The notes beneath the pieces are model-generated. The model had not been told where the DNA came from, searched no databases, and saw only the letters and a list, made by a program, of their open reading frames with translations. Of a stretch of DNA of 64,000 bases, positions 42,602 to 51,832 are shown piece by piece. A program made the translations under genes and the position numbers. The stretch is from Clostridia bacterium (GTDB lineage: Bacteria; Bacillota; Clostridia; Christensenellales; CAG-314). Location of the stretch: contig CAAGHL010000006.1 in NCBI GenBank assembly GCA_900769665.1, positions 1 through 64,000 on the forward strand, read 5' to 3'. Position 1 is the first letter of the stretch; each line of letters starts with the position of its first letter.

Positions 42602-44756
42602 TTGTTTGTACCTCCTGCGACATTCTCTTGATGCGGTCCACCACTATTTTGGGCGGATCTACGTGCGGTGCGTCGGGGTGCAACAGCCAAGTTGCAGCGT
42701 AGTGCGTGTCGGAAACCTTGAACATCGGCGGTTGAGCCTCGAAGTCGATTTCCATAGCGTACTTGTTGCGCGCGGCAAAGGCGTCGCCCTTCGGCGGATA
42801 AATCATATTAGGCGGCGTACCGGGGATAGCCTCCAACTTTTCCTTGGTGTCAAGGTCGGGCATACTGCTGAGTAACGCCCAGGTGTACGGGTGACGAGGA
42901 TCGTAGAAGATGTCGTCCGCCGTGCCGTATTCGACAATTTTGCCTGCATACATGACGGCAATGCGGTCCGCCATGTTGGCAACAACGCCCAAGTCGTGAG
43001 TAATGAAAATTACCGACAGGTGACGCTCCGCCTTGATACGGTTGATGAGCTCCAAAATCTGCGATTGCACCGTCACGTCCAATGCCGTAGTAGGCTCGTC
43101 GCAAATAAGGATGTCGGGGTTTGCGGCAAGTGCGATTGCGATAACTATACGTTGGCGCATACCGCCGCTAAACTCGAACGGATACTGATTGTAACGAATT
43201 GCAGGTTCGGGGATACCGACTTCTTCCAACAATTTCAACGCTTTGGCTTTTGCCATTTTGGGCGTAATCTTGTACACCACCGCACTGGCTTGTTCCTTCA
43301 AGTAGTCGATGAGTTCCACCATTTTCGCTTCGGGATCGAAGCTTTCCGCAGTGTTCAATTCGTTGCGAATACTGTGGCGCAAATTGTGCAACACGTCGCG
43401 AATACCCTTTTTGCAAAGTTCGAGATCGGTAAGCGCGGCGGGGACTACTTCCCAATCGGGGGATTTCCCCTTAGCGATAAGCGCATTGCGTTTGTCGGTG
43501 TCGCGTTGGAAACGAGCTTGTTCCTTGGGATTTTTGACGATAGCGTCGAAATACTTGTTGAGCGCGGCACGAATACTACTTCCGAACGTGTACTCGGCAC
43601 TGTTTTTGACGACTTGCAACTTGTCGATGGCTTCCAATACTTCCTTGTCTATGGCGTCAACCAAGGCAAACGCCTGTTTGCGGTCGATTGTTTCGCCGCG
43701 GAAATACTCCAACGCTTCCTCGGTAAGTTGCAAAATATTTTTCTTCAACTCCAAACTGCGGTTGTGGTTGTAAGCAATAGCCTTGGCACCCTTGTCGATA
43801 AAACTCAACATAAAGTTGTCGTCCAAGTACTTACGAGTCATTACCGTCAGCTCGTCTATGTCCATATCGTCGACATTGGCGTCGGGATTACGCATCATGT
43901 AGAAACCGAGCGTAAAGTAATTGGGTTTTTTGCGTTCGAGTGCGCCTGCAAGTATTTGGTCGATGTCATTTAGTGCCGCAATTGCCTCTTCGGGCATATG
44001 CTTGACGTTGCCCTTAAACGAACGGTACACGTTGTTAAGCACGGCAAGGTCGCCGTTGAGACGTTCGTCCTTGACTACTATGTCGGGGTGAACGGTATAC
44101 TCGATACGTTTCAAAACGCTACTTAATATGTGACGTTCGTCCACGGGTTGATTTTTTTCGATAAGGAACAGCCAGTTTTCGATGTCGAGTTTCAATTCCT
44201 CGGCATTTTTGTGTAATTCGTTGTAGGCACTTTCCAACTTCAAACTGTTGATGCAAAAATTGTCGAACGTTTTGCAATCTTCGTTGTTTTGCGTGATGGC
44301 TACACTGTCGCCTTCGGCAACTACGTCCATGCAACGGTTGAGTTCGGCAAGTTTGCCGTTAAAGTCTTTGCGAGCGTTGCGACGCGTCGCGCTACTCTTC
44401 AACAACATTGCCTCGGTCAACTGCTTGCCCACCTTCATGATGGGGTTCAAACTGGACAACGGATCTTGGAATATCATTGCGATTTTGTCGCCGCGTAGCT
44501 TTACCATTTCCTCTTCGGAAATTTTAAGTAAATCCTTTCCGTCGTAGATAATCTCGCCGCTTTCGACGATGGCATTGCCTGCCAAAATACCCATTACGGC
44601 TCTTGTCGTAACCGACTTGCCGCTACCGGATTCGCCGACGATAGCCAAAGTTTCGCCCTTGTACAGTTCGAAACCTATATCGCGTACCGCTTGCACCTTG
44701 CCGTTTTGAGTACGGAAGGAAATAATCAAATCTTTTACTTCAAGCTTTTTTTCCAT
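42594..44756 (-). CDS. oppD: Oligopeptide ABC transporter ATPase OppD with very large insertion
   Basis: 720 aa against 320-360 for the family. Walker A GESGSGKS (41-48) and Q-loop IFQDP (95-99) are followed by LNPIMKVGKQLTEAM as in OppD. From about residue 120 to 500 there is an unrelated, mainly helical, charged region of about 380 residues, after which the fold resumes with ALKLLEEVGIPEPAIRYNQY, signature EFSGGMRQR (528-536), Walker B ICDEPTTALD (551-560) and the OppD C-terminal HPYTWALL and PGTPPNMIYPP. So the insert sits in the helical subdomain that contacts the permease. The frame is open throughout. The insert resembles no domain I know. Confidence 0.95.
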   Translation of the reverse strand: MEKKLEVKDLIISFRTQNGKVQAVRDIGFELYKGETLAIVGESGSGKSVTTRAVMGILAGNAIVESGEIIYDGKDLLKISEEEMVKLRGDKIAMIFQDPLSSLNPIMKVGKQLTEAMLLKSSATRRNARKDFNGKLAELNRCMDVVAEGDSVAITQNNEDCKTFDNFCINSLKLESAYNELHKNAEELKLDIENWLFLIEKNQPVDERHILSSVLKRIEYTVHPDIVVKDERLNGDLAVLNNVYRSFKGNVKHMPEEAIAALNDIDQILAGALERKKPNYFTLGFYMMRNPDANVDDMDIDELTVMTRKYLDDNFMLSFIDKGAKAIAYNHNRSLELKKNILQLTEEALEYFRGETIDRKQAFALVDAIDKEVLEAIDKLQVVKNSAEYTFGSSIRAALNKYFDAIVKNPKEQARFQRDTDKRNALIAKGKSPDWEVVPAALTDLELCKKGIRDVLHNLRHSIRNELNTAESFDPEAKMVELIDYLKEQASAVVYKITPKMAKAKALKLLEEVGIPEPAIRYNQYPFEFSGGMRQRIVIAIALAANPDILICDEPTTALDVTVQSQILELINRIKAERHLSVIFITHDLGVVANMADRIAVMYAGKIVEYGTADDIFYDPRHPYTWALLSSMPDLDTKEKLEAIPGTPPNMIYPPKGDAFAARNKYAMEIDFEAQPPMFKVSDTHYAATWLLHPDAPHVDPPKIVVDRIKRMSQEVQTNE

Positions 44757-44758
44757 GA

Positions 44759-46693
44759 TTAGTCCTCCGTTCCTCTGAGTATCGGATTGAGTGCGTCGCG
44801 AAGTCCGTTACCGAACAAGTTGAAGCTGATCATCAACAATGCCATAATAATCGACGGGAACACAATCAAAAACGAATTTGACTGAATGTACTGTTGGTTG
44901 TTTGCCAACAATACGCCGAACGCTTGAACGCCTTGAAGTCCCAAGTTGAGGTAAGCCAAAGTGGATTCGCTGTAAATGGTACTTACGATCATCAATACGC
45001 TCGAAGTTACTATTGTACCTAACGAGTTAGGCAAAATATGCTTGAAAATAAGTCGCAAGTCGCTAGAACCGAGCGTTCTACTTGCAAGAACATATTCGCT
45101 TCCCTTAAACCTGTAAAACTGCGTACGAGTACGGGCGGCAGTTCCCATCCAACCCGTCATACACAACGCAAGGAAGAAAGTGAAGAAATTGTTGCCGAGG
45201 TGTAGTATTGCCAATGTCATGATGACAATCCAAGGAACACCGCTCAAAATGTCGCAAAAACGCTCCATTACTATATCGACGGTGCCGCCGAAGTAACCGG
45301 AAACGGAACCCCACACAAGACCGAAAAGGAAGCAGAATGCCGCCGTGCATATACCCAAAATCATCGAAGTGCGCAAACCTGTAAACATGCGGGTAAGTAG
45401 GTCGATGCCGCTGGCGTCGGTGCCGAGCAAAAACTTGGGCATAGTCTTGTAGCCTAATCTCGTGTAGTTAGGCGACATGGCGGTAACTTCCATAAGTCTA
45501 CCGGTACGAGAGTTAAACTTTTGCGTCAAAACTTCGCTTACGGGGCATTCGTCGGACAGTTTTTTGAACGTTCCGACGGGATCGGTTTCGGAGAACTCGC
45601 ACAAGCCTGCGTCGCGGAAACCCAACAATTCGGTTGCCGTGTACACCACTTCTCTGTCGCCGTAGACAACTTCGTATGTGTCGTAGGTAAAACTGCAATA
45701 GTAAACTTCCGAAGCAAAAATTCCCTTTCTGCCGCTACTTGTCCAGTAACCGTCGGGGATATTGCCTGCGGCGTCCTTGGCAATAGACAGCATTTTGGTT
45801 GCGTCGGTAAATCCGCAAGTAGCAAACTTGTCGTCTTCGCCTAATTCGGCGGTACAACTAAACACACATTCTTTCAACAAAATGTAAGTGTTGCTTTCCT
45901 TGTCGCCCTCTACCTCGAAGTACAACTTGGCATTTGCGAAATCCGTCAAACCCTTTTGTTTTAGCGCGTCGCTGATGTTAAGGACGTAATCGGAGTAATC
46001 GTTACTCCAATCTTTCAGTACGATTTGCGTACTTCCGTCGGAAAGGTAAACCCTGTATTTAGCAAGTTTTCCGCTCGAAGAGGTTTGTTCGTTACCCATC
46101 TTGACCGACACGGTGTAGTTGCCGTCTGCATGTACGGTAAATGCGTCGTTGGTTGCCAAATAAACCGTTTGCGGAGTGCCGTCGGCGTTTTTGACGGATT
46201 GGTTTTCTATCACTACAAAACCGCCCTTGCCGTATGGCGACACTATGTCGATATACGTCGGCTCCGCGTCGACCGTCAAATCGAGTACGCCGCTTTTGTT
46301 AAAGCCTGCGGGCGTTTGGTTGACAAAGTCGTACACGATACCGGACGGAGATCCGTCAACGTTGGTCTTCTTTTCGTATCTTTTCGTGCCGTCCCAAAAA
46401 CCCGTACCCGCGCTGAACAGTTTAGGCTGCAAAAATGCCTCGGGTGCGCTTACTTTGTCCACTCCGTAGGGAGAAAACAGCGGCACAAAGATTGACAAAA
46501 GCACTATCAATCCAAGTACGATCGCGCCTACTACGGAGGACTTGTTTTTGCAAAAACGTCTAAATGCGTCTTGCGAAAAAGACGTCATTTTAGTACTTAG
46601 TTTGTCGTCGTTAATTTTTCCGTCGTTCTGTACAAAGTTGAAAGAAGTTTCGGAAATGTTGTATTTGGAAAAATCAATATTCTCGTTCATCAC
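44759..46693 (-). CDS. oppC: Oligopeptide ABC transporter permease OppC with large extracytoplasmic domain
   Basis: 644 aa against about 300. It has the OppC N-terminal tail (SQDAFRRFCKNKSSVVGAIV) and first membrane helix (about 54-74, ending VPLFSPYG). About 335 residues (80-415) of soluble, beta-rich, Asn/Asp/Tyr-rich sequence follow, where other OppC proteins have 30-40. The membrane domain then resumes with LLGTDASGIDLLTRMFTGLR and five helices, including the coupling (EAA) loop ASRTLGSSDLRLIFKHILPN. The domain must lie outside the cell, next to the binding protein. A 2-nt gap separates it from oppD. Confidence 0.94.
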   Translation of the reverse strand: MMNENIDFSKYNISETSFNFVQNDGKINDDKLSTKMTSFSQDAFRRFCKNKSSVVGAIVLGLIVLLSIFVPLFSPYGVDKVSAPEAFLQPKLFSAGTGFWDGTKRYEKKTNVDGSPSGIVYDFVNQTPAGFNKSGVLDLTVDAEPTYIDIVSPYGKGGFVVIENQSVKNADGTPQTVYLATNDAFTVHADGNYTVSVKMGNEQTSSSGKLAKYRVYLSDGSTQIVLKDWSNDYSDYVLNISDALKQKGLTDFANAKLYFEVEGDKESNTYILLKECVFSCTAELGEDDKFATCGFTDATKMLSIAKDAAGNIPDGYWTSSGRKGIFASEVYYCSFTYDTYEVVYGDREVVYTATELLGFRDAGLCEFSETDPVGTFKKLSDECPVSEVLTQKFNSRTGRLMEVTAMSPNYTRLGYKTMPKFLLGTDASGIDLLTRMFTGLRTSMILGICTAAFCFLFGLVWGSVSGYFGGTVDIVMERFCDILSGVPWIVIMTLAILHLGNNFFTFFLALCMTGWMGTAARTRTQFYRFKGSEYVLASRTLGSSDLRLIFKHILPNSLGTIVTSSVLMIVSTIYSESTLAYLNLGLQGVQAFGVLLANNQQYIQSNSFLIVFPSIIMALLMISFNLFGNGLRDALNPILRGTED

Positions 46694-47724
46694 TTCTTTG
46701 CCCCCATACGAATACGCGGATCGATAAATCCGTACGACAAATCCAACACTACTCCTGCCAAAAGACTAATGGAAGTAAATATTGCCATGTCGACAAACAA
46801 AATGTTGTAGTCTTTTGCAGTCAACGCCGTAATAAACAACTTTCCAATGCCCGGTATGCCGTACAAGCTTTCCAAGATCATCGAACCGCCCATGATTCCT
46901 ATAAACTCCGCCAAAATTGAGGGAAATATGGGTACCATTGCGTTTTTCATGGCGTGGCGCATGATTGCCTGCTTACGAGTAAGTCCCTTGGTTCGCGCCA
47001 AAAGGAGGTAGTCGCTGGACATAACCTCACACAATTCCGCACGTACGAAACGGCAGTAACCGCAAATCGAACCGAAAGACAAACAGAATACGGGCAAAAT
47101 GTAACCGAGTACTTTTTGTCCGACAGGATCGGTAGGTTTCGGCCATTGCGTCGGCAAAATATTGTTGTTGTAACAGAAAATGAGCATCAAAAAGGTAATC
47201 AACACGAAGCTCGGCACGGAAATAAATATCATTACCGCCGTACTGATGATGTGGTCGGTCATCGTGTTCTTTTTCAATGCTGCCCAAATTCCCAGTAAAA
47301 TACCGATAGGTACGGAAAAAATAACGGAGAATATGTTAATCTTCATCGACGTAAGAAGTCTTTCGCCGATAATAACCGTCGCCTTGACGTTTGGTTGGAT
47401 GGTCTTTGATACACCCCAGTCCCAACGGAAAATGATGTTTCCCAACCAAGTGAAGTACTGCTTCATGACCGGTACGTTGTAGTAATACGTAACGCGACCG
47501 TCGGACTGCGTGACAAAATCCACGGGAGTCTCGTCGGAACGTTGCGTTTTGCTGGAAGACATGTAACCCAAACGCACCTGCTCCTCGTAATAGGCAATAC
47601 GTTGTTCGGGTTTGCCTACAAATTTATCTATGGGAAGCAGTTTAATCAAGATAAACGTCAACGACAAGATGATAAATGTAGTCAAAAGAGCAAGCAGCAC
47701 TCTCTTTAACACATACTTTCCCAT
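46690..47724 (-). CDS. oppB: Oligopeptide ABC transporter permease OppB
   Basis: 344 aa, normal size. A first helix near 9-30 precedes the usual outer segment with short family-specific insertions (FVGKPEQRIAYYEEQVRLGY), then five membrane helices and the EAA loop LARTKGLTRKQAIMRHAMKN, with end SYGFIDPRIRMGAKK. It pairs with OppC to form the channel. It overlaps oppC by 4 nt. A stable hairpin lies between it and oppA. Confidence 0.96.
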   Translation of the reverse strand: MGKYVLKRVLLALLTTFIILSLTFILIKLLPIDKFVGKPEQRIAYYEEQVRLGYMSSSKTQRSDETPVDFVTQSDGRVTYYYNVPVMKQYFTWLGNIIFRWDWGVSKTIQPNVKATVIIGERLLTSMKINIFSVIFSVPIGILLGIWAALKKNTMTDHIISTAVMIFISVPSFVLITFLMLIFCYNNNILPTQWPKPTDPVGQKVLGYILPVFCLSFGSICGYCRFVRAELCEVMSSDYLLLARTKGLTRKQAIMRHAMKNAMVPIFPSILAEFIGIMGGSMILESLYGIPGIGKLFITALTAKDYNILFVDMAIFTSISLLAGVVLDLSYGFIDPRIRMGAKK

Positions 47725-47749
47725 TATTTTCCTCCTGTAATATGAGAAT

Positions 47750-47779
47750 GCAATAAGGCTTATCGCTAAGCCTTATTGC
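47750..47779 (-). promoter_or_regulatory. Intercistronic hairpin between oppA and oppB
   Basis: Perfect 13-bp stem GCAATAAGGCTTA / TAAGCCTTATTGC with a TCGC loop. No T-run follows on the minus strand, and the oppB ribosome binding site (AGGAGGAAAA) comes right after. This looks like a partial terminator or 3' stabiliser that would let oppA mRNA exceed oppB-oppF mRNA. Confidence 0.7.
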
Positions 47780-47800
47780 CAAAACTCAATTATTTTTTTT

Positions 47801-50491
47801 CTACTTTTTAAATTCGATGTGTGCGGTCTTGTAAGTATCGGCAGCAACTCCCGCGACCGTTACCGAATAGTAAATGTCGATACCTTGGTTGTCCGATACG
47901 GGCACTTTGTCAATTTCCGTCTTGGGTACATTAACGGTAATAATCAACTTGTTGCCTTCCGTCTTGACTGTGTAGCAAGAAGCATCCAACGCCCATTCTT
48001 TATAGTCATCGTTTCCGCCGAAGATTACCAATTGTTGCAATTCCAGCGTAGCAAGTTTGTTGAATGTGAGTTCCAATGTTGCAGTATAGCTACCATCAGC
48101 ATTCTTGGCGTAATCGACCTTCGTCAATTCGGAAGACTTGACAAGCTTACCTTGATCGACAATGGCATTTTCTTGCGTTGCGGTGTACAAAGCGTCAAAT
48201 GTCCAACGTTGTCCGCCGTAGACGAGCGCTTCCGTTAACGTGTTGGTGTCAATTGCCCAGTTCAACGTAAAGTTTCCGGCAATTGCAGGATCGGTGGAGT
48301 TGACATTAAAGAAGGACAAGGGATCCAAGGGGTTACCGCTGATAGAGCCGAAACCGACGTCAAATTGACCGGCCATAATCTTGTCATAAACATCACTCCA
48401 TTTTTCGCCAACCCAGAATTTGCACTCCAACTTGTAGAATCCTTTGGTTACGGATTCGTCGTTGAAAGCGGTCTCCCAGTATTGCTTAATATACTTGTGG
48501 TAGCCCTCTTCATTAGCAGCAGTTTGCCAAGCAACTTCAAGGGTGATGACAGTGGGCTTCTTGCTTGTGCCCGGGGTGATAAGTCCGTCCGCTTCCAATT
48601 CGTCAAGAGCCATCTTGAAGTAATCGCGAGCAAGTTCGAGACTGTATCCGCCTTTTGTACCTTCCGACAATTTTTCTACGGCAGTCTTGTGTTCTTGCGT
48701 AGCGTTGTAGGAAATACCCTTTTCGGGATCCGACATGTAGTTGGACGAGAAGTAGTTGACCGAAGGCACGGAGCCCTTGACCGTTGAAAGGTCATCTCTG
48801 TCGAGCGCGTAACTCAATGCAGTACGGAAGTGAGCGTTGGACAATGCAGGTTCGACTTGCCAGTATTTTTCCTCGGTGGTTTGCGAGTAAGTTCCGTTTA
48901 CACCGAACAACTTGATCCAGCTTTCTTGATCCAATGCGTTGAGGTTGAGCTTAAATACGCTGTCACCCGTTGTGGTTTTCGTACGAGGATCGCTCTTGTA
49001 TTGAGCAAGGTAGGTATCGGGAATACCGGTAGAGTCAATCTTGCCTGCAAGGAATTCCTTGATGTTGGCTTCCTTGTCTTCGGCGGCAGCCGTAAGGATG
49101 TTGACGTGAATACCTTCGATTTTGTACTTGGTGTCGGCATACACGTAGTTGGGGTTCTTCTTGAATACGATTTGTTGGTCAGTATCCCATCTTTCCAATG
49201 TGTAAGCGCCGAGTGACAAACTGTTGTCTACGGGAGTCGTCTTCTTGTCTTGGCTGTAACCGAGGAAGCTTTCCACTCCTACCAAATTGAGGAATTCCGC
49301 AGGAACGGGAGCATACAAACTGCTACTGATGTAGTATCTTGCGTAGAACATGGTTACGGGTGCGCCGAGTTCGTATTCGAAATACCATTTGCCGTCTTCT
49401 TCGTAAGCTTTAACTCCTACTTTGCTGAAATCGGCTTCATCATTTGTCAAGATACCTTTTTTAGCTTTCGCTGTCGCTTCGTAGTAAGCCTTTGCGCCCT
49501 TAATTGCACTTGCTCCTGTTGCGTTGGCAGCTTCACCGCCACGGAACAAACCATTTGCTTGGTTAAACATAAGTTTGTACGGGGTAAGGAAGTCTTCGAG
49601 AGCAACTTCGCGATTGTTGAATGCGGCGCGATCTGCAATGGTACTGTTGGTGTTGTACTTCAAACCTTGACGGATTTCAAACTTCCACTTTGCGGATTGT
49701 CCGTTTGCATCAAGTTCACCAACGGGGACGGGATCGGAAAGAGCGAGTTCGGGAACCCAATCGTATCCGTCCTTGGTTTTGTTCATGAAGTTTGTGTAGT
49801 AGCTTGCGCCAATATAACCGTAAAGATCGCCGATTTGACTACCTTGATCGTTGTGGTAGTAGATTGAACCGGGGTCGCTGGCTTCGGTAGTATGATAATA
49901 TCTCTTCCAAGCGGCGTTATTTTCAGATTCGAGATCGGCCTTGATGCTACCTTCGGCAAGAACACCGAATCCGTAACCCGTAATGTAATTTTCCGTGGGA
50001 AGAACAATACGATCATTGTACATTACGTATCCGCCGTTTTCAAACAGAGACAATCCCAACATTCCGTTACGAACACAGTACGCTTCGATTATGCCGAGGA
50101 TCTTGGTCTTTTCTGCGGTAGACAAACCGGAGAAGTTTTTAACCCCGTCGGCAAGAGGAATGGCACTCGTCAAATTTTCCGCGGCAGTCTTGTACGCTCC
50201 CTTGGCAAGGGTTACGTCGGTAGCTGCGTTGATGGCGGTTTTGCCGTCTTCAAAAGCCTTGGTTACCGCTGCGTCAACGGTGTTGTCGATTTTGCCTACA
50301 ACGTCTTTGAGTTCGGTAAGGTCCGCAACCAAATAAAGTTTGTAAGCGTCGAGATCGATGTAGTCCGCCTCGTTTTTAAAGTTGGCGTTCGGCTTTATTT
50401 CTTTGTCTTCTGGTTTACAAGCTGTCAAAACGCTTGCAACAGCCATAAGGCACACAACCAAAACGGCAACTAATTTACTTAGTTTTTTCAT
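47801..50491 (-). CDS. oppA: Oligopeptide-binding lipoprotein OppA, enlarged
   Basis: 896 aa against about 550-600. The signal peptide ends in a lipobox with SVLTAC, so it is anchored to the outer face. The solute-binding family 5 pattern is visible (LALSDPVPVG, WKFEIRQGLKYN, VALEDFLTPYKLMFNQ, LYAPVPAEFLNLVG, SLGAYTLERWDTDQQIVFKK, FRTALSYALDRDDL, GGYSLELARDYFKMALDELE). Extra material includes an N-terminal helical region (about 35-130) and a C-terminal beta-rich region after about 740. It is the first gene of the cluster, with its own promoter (50806-50835), a long leader and GGAGG 7-8 nt before the ATG. Confidence 0.94.
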   Translation of the reverse strand: MKKLSKLVAVLVVCLMAVASVLTACKPEDKEIKPNANFKNEADYIDLDAYKLYLVADLTELKDVVGKIDNTVDAAVTKAFEDGKTAINAATDVTLAKGAYKTAAENLTSAIPLADGVKNFSGLSTAEKTKILGIIEAYCVRNGMLGLSLFENGGYVMYNDRIVLPTENYITGYGFGVLAEGSIKADLESENNAAWKRYYHTTEASDPGSIYYHNDQGSQIGDLYGYIGASYYTNFMNKTKDGYDWVPELALSDPVPVGELDANGQSAKWKFEIRQGLKYNTNSTIADRAAFNNREVALEDFLTPYKLMFNQANGLFRGGEAANATGASAIKGAKAYYEATAKAKKGILTNDEADFSKVGVKAYEEDGKWYFEYELGAPVTMFYARYYISSSLYAPVPAEFLNLVGVESFLGYSQDKKTTPVDNSLSLGAYTLERWDTDQQIVFKKNPNYVYADTKYKIEGIHVNILTAAAEDKEANIKEFLAGKIDSTGIPDTYLAQYKSDPRTKTTTGDSVFKLNLNALDQESWIKLFGVNGTYSQTTEEKYWQVEPALSNAHFRTALSYALDRDDLSTVKGSVPSVNYFSSNYMSDPEKGISYNATQEHKTAVEKLSEGTKGGYSLELARDYFKMALDELEADGLITPGTSKKPTVITLEVAWQTAANEEGYHKYIKQYWETAFNDESVTKGFYKLECKFWVGEKWSDVYDKIMAGQFDVGFGSISGNPLDPLSFFNVNSTDPAIAGNFTLNWAIDTNTLTEALVYGGQRWTFDALYTATQENAIVDQGKLVKSSELTKVDYAKNADGSYTATLELTFNKLATLELQQLVIFGGNDDYKEWALDASCYTVKTEGNKLIITVNVPKTEIDKVPVSDNQGIDIYYSVTVAGVAADTYKTAHIEFKK

Positions 50492-50619
50492 TGTTTTTCC
50501 TCCATAATTGTTTTATATTGAAGCGTGCGGGTTGAAAACAATTACACCGCGCGTCAGCAATCGAATATGTACGCCGCCACTTAGGTAGCGTGTAAACAAT
50601 GATTCCCTGCCGTTTTGAT

Positions 50620-50799
50620 AAAAAAACCTCGAAACCGCAAGGAAGCATTTACTATTTTCAGTGAAAATAGTATAGTACTCGCCCTATGTTGATTTCGAGT
50701 TTACCAAAAATACTTTATTCGGTTAATAGCTAAACGATGCAACCGAGAGAACCTTCGGAGCCACTCATCATGGCGAGACAACTATTCTCTGTTGAATAT
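50620..50799 (-). promoter_or_regulatory. Candidate regulatory leader of oppA
   Basis: From the predicted start (about 50799), the leader begins with AGAGAA...TTCTCT (50749-50798) enclosing CGCCATGATGAGTGGC. TTTTCAC-type hairpin ACTATTTT-CAGTG-AAAATAGT (50651-50671) follows, then CCTTGCGGTTTCGAGG and seven Ts (50620-50642), a terminator with a weak five-pair stem. CTCGAAA (complement of 50693-50699) can pair instead with TTTCGAG in that terminator. The remaining 128 nt to oppA is free of genes. It matches no riboswitch or T-box core I know. An attenuator is inferred. Confidence 0.45.
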
Positions 50800-50805
50800 G
50801 CGGCT

Positions 50806-50835
50806 ATTTTACCACATACTTTTGCCATAAGTCAA
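50806..50835 (-). promoter_or_regulatory. sigma-A promoter of oppA
   Basis: Minus-strand TTGACT (50830-50835), 18-nt spacer, TAAAAT (50806-50811). It lies about 315 nt upstream of the oppA ATG. No other promoter of similar quality is seen closer to the gene. Confidence 0.65.
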
Positions 50836-51305
50836 CTGTTTTTACGCCGTTTTATCAAAAAATTTGCCGTTTTTGCAATATTTTTGCGTTTATCTTCGAT
50901 TTTCTATAACTTTTGTCATTGTCGGTGTTGCGAAATAAATGTCACATCGGAGAAACCTTTTCGTTGAAAAGAATACTTCATGGCGGCGATAGCATATTAC
51001 GCATTACGTCACTTTGCAAATCAAATTTGCATGTCTCTAGCATACCTACGCCACGTACTCCCCTGCCATTTCCACAGCTTTGAGTAGAGAAAGAGATAAT
51101 TTTCAAGCAAAACGTCCACGGCAGACATAACGTTTATTTAGCTTCTACGTATTCCTTCCACGTTAGACAAACAATGTCTTAATGACTTATAATTATATGT
51201 AATATGTAAAAAAACACTAAAAGATGTGCGAAAAAAATGGGAATTGGAAAAAATATACAAATAATGTCGTCTAAACATCAATAATTTTTAGACAAATTAT
51301 AGATA
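50836..51305. other. Gene-free AT-rich spacer
   Basis: I see no credible gene, RNA or promoter here. Short open frames have atypical composition. TTCCACGTTAGAC near 51158 may be a decayed piece of the dispersed repeat family. Confidence 0.5.
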
Positions 51306-51422
51306 ATGTCATTGCGAGGAAACCGTGTTTTTCGGCTGACGTGGCAATCTCGCGGAAGCGCCATTGTGAATAAGGGTGCTTTCCGGCAGATCTCCACGGC
51401 ACGACCTAACGTCGACAAGTAG
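51306..51422 (+). repeat. Dispersed repeat: GTCATTGCGAGG-type element plus CCTAACGTCGACAAGTAG
   Basis: GTCATTGCGAGGA (51308) and GTGGCAATCTCGCGGAAGCG (51341) recall a dispersed repeat type common in many bacterial genomes. The second part recurs inverted at 60811-60832 (GGCGCTTCCGCGAGATTGCC), where TTCGCAATGAC also follows. The 3' part (51375-51422) matches 18960-19009. A minus-strand frame of 135 codons runs through it but is not a gene. Confidence 0.7.
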
Positions 51423-51581
51423 GGTGGGTTGATTACATAAAAGTAATTGCCAATTCGGTGCCTCGGGATGACATATTTCAAAAATCTCACATCCAAACTT
51501 ACTTCCAAATTCGCAAATTCCGAGTATTCTGTCGCAAAATTTCTAATACGTATTAAAAAATCGATTACCAAACAGCAAACT

Positions 51582-51668
51582 CTACTCGTCGACGTTAGGT
51601 CGTGCAAGGCAACGGCAGAGATTTGTGCAGATTGTGACAACAGTTGCACGACACGTCCGTCTAATGTA
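51582..51668 (-). repeat. 87-bp dispersed repeat, copy A
   Basis: CTACTCGTCGACGTTAGGTC ... GTGCAGATTGTGACAACAGT ... TCTAATG. It matches copy B at 51833-51919 with only a few differences over the same length. Its left end is the inverse of the 51405-51422 core. Confidence 0.75.
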
Positions 51669-51832
51669 ATCAAACAACCTAACACTATTACAATACTAAC
51701 TACGTATCCTTAGACTTACTGCAAGCGAGCGTTATCACTGCCTCGCAACAATGCTACGCAATTTTTCACTGACCCACATTAAACTTACTGCAAGCGAGGT
51801 TGGAGATGGGTGCGAAGGGCGACGTTGCAAGC

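Noticed and set aside
50492..50800. T-box or SAM/TPP riboswitch upstream of oppA
   Set aside because: No AGGGTGGNACCGCG antiterminator box and no riboswitch core was found.
50737..50967. 76-codon plus-strand frame
   Set aside because: No RBS, no family match, and it overlaps the oppA promoter and leader.
51278..51685. 135-codon minus-strand frame
   Set aside because: It runs through dispersed repeat sequence and its product has no family character or RBS.
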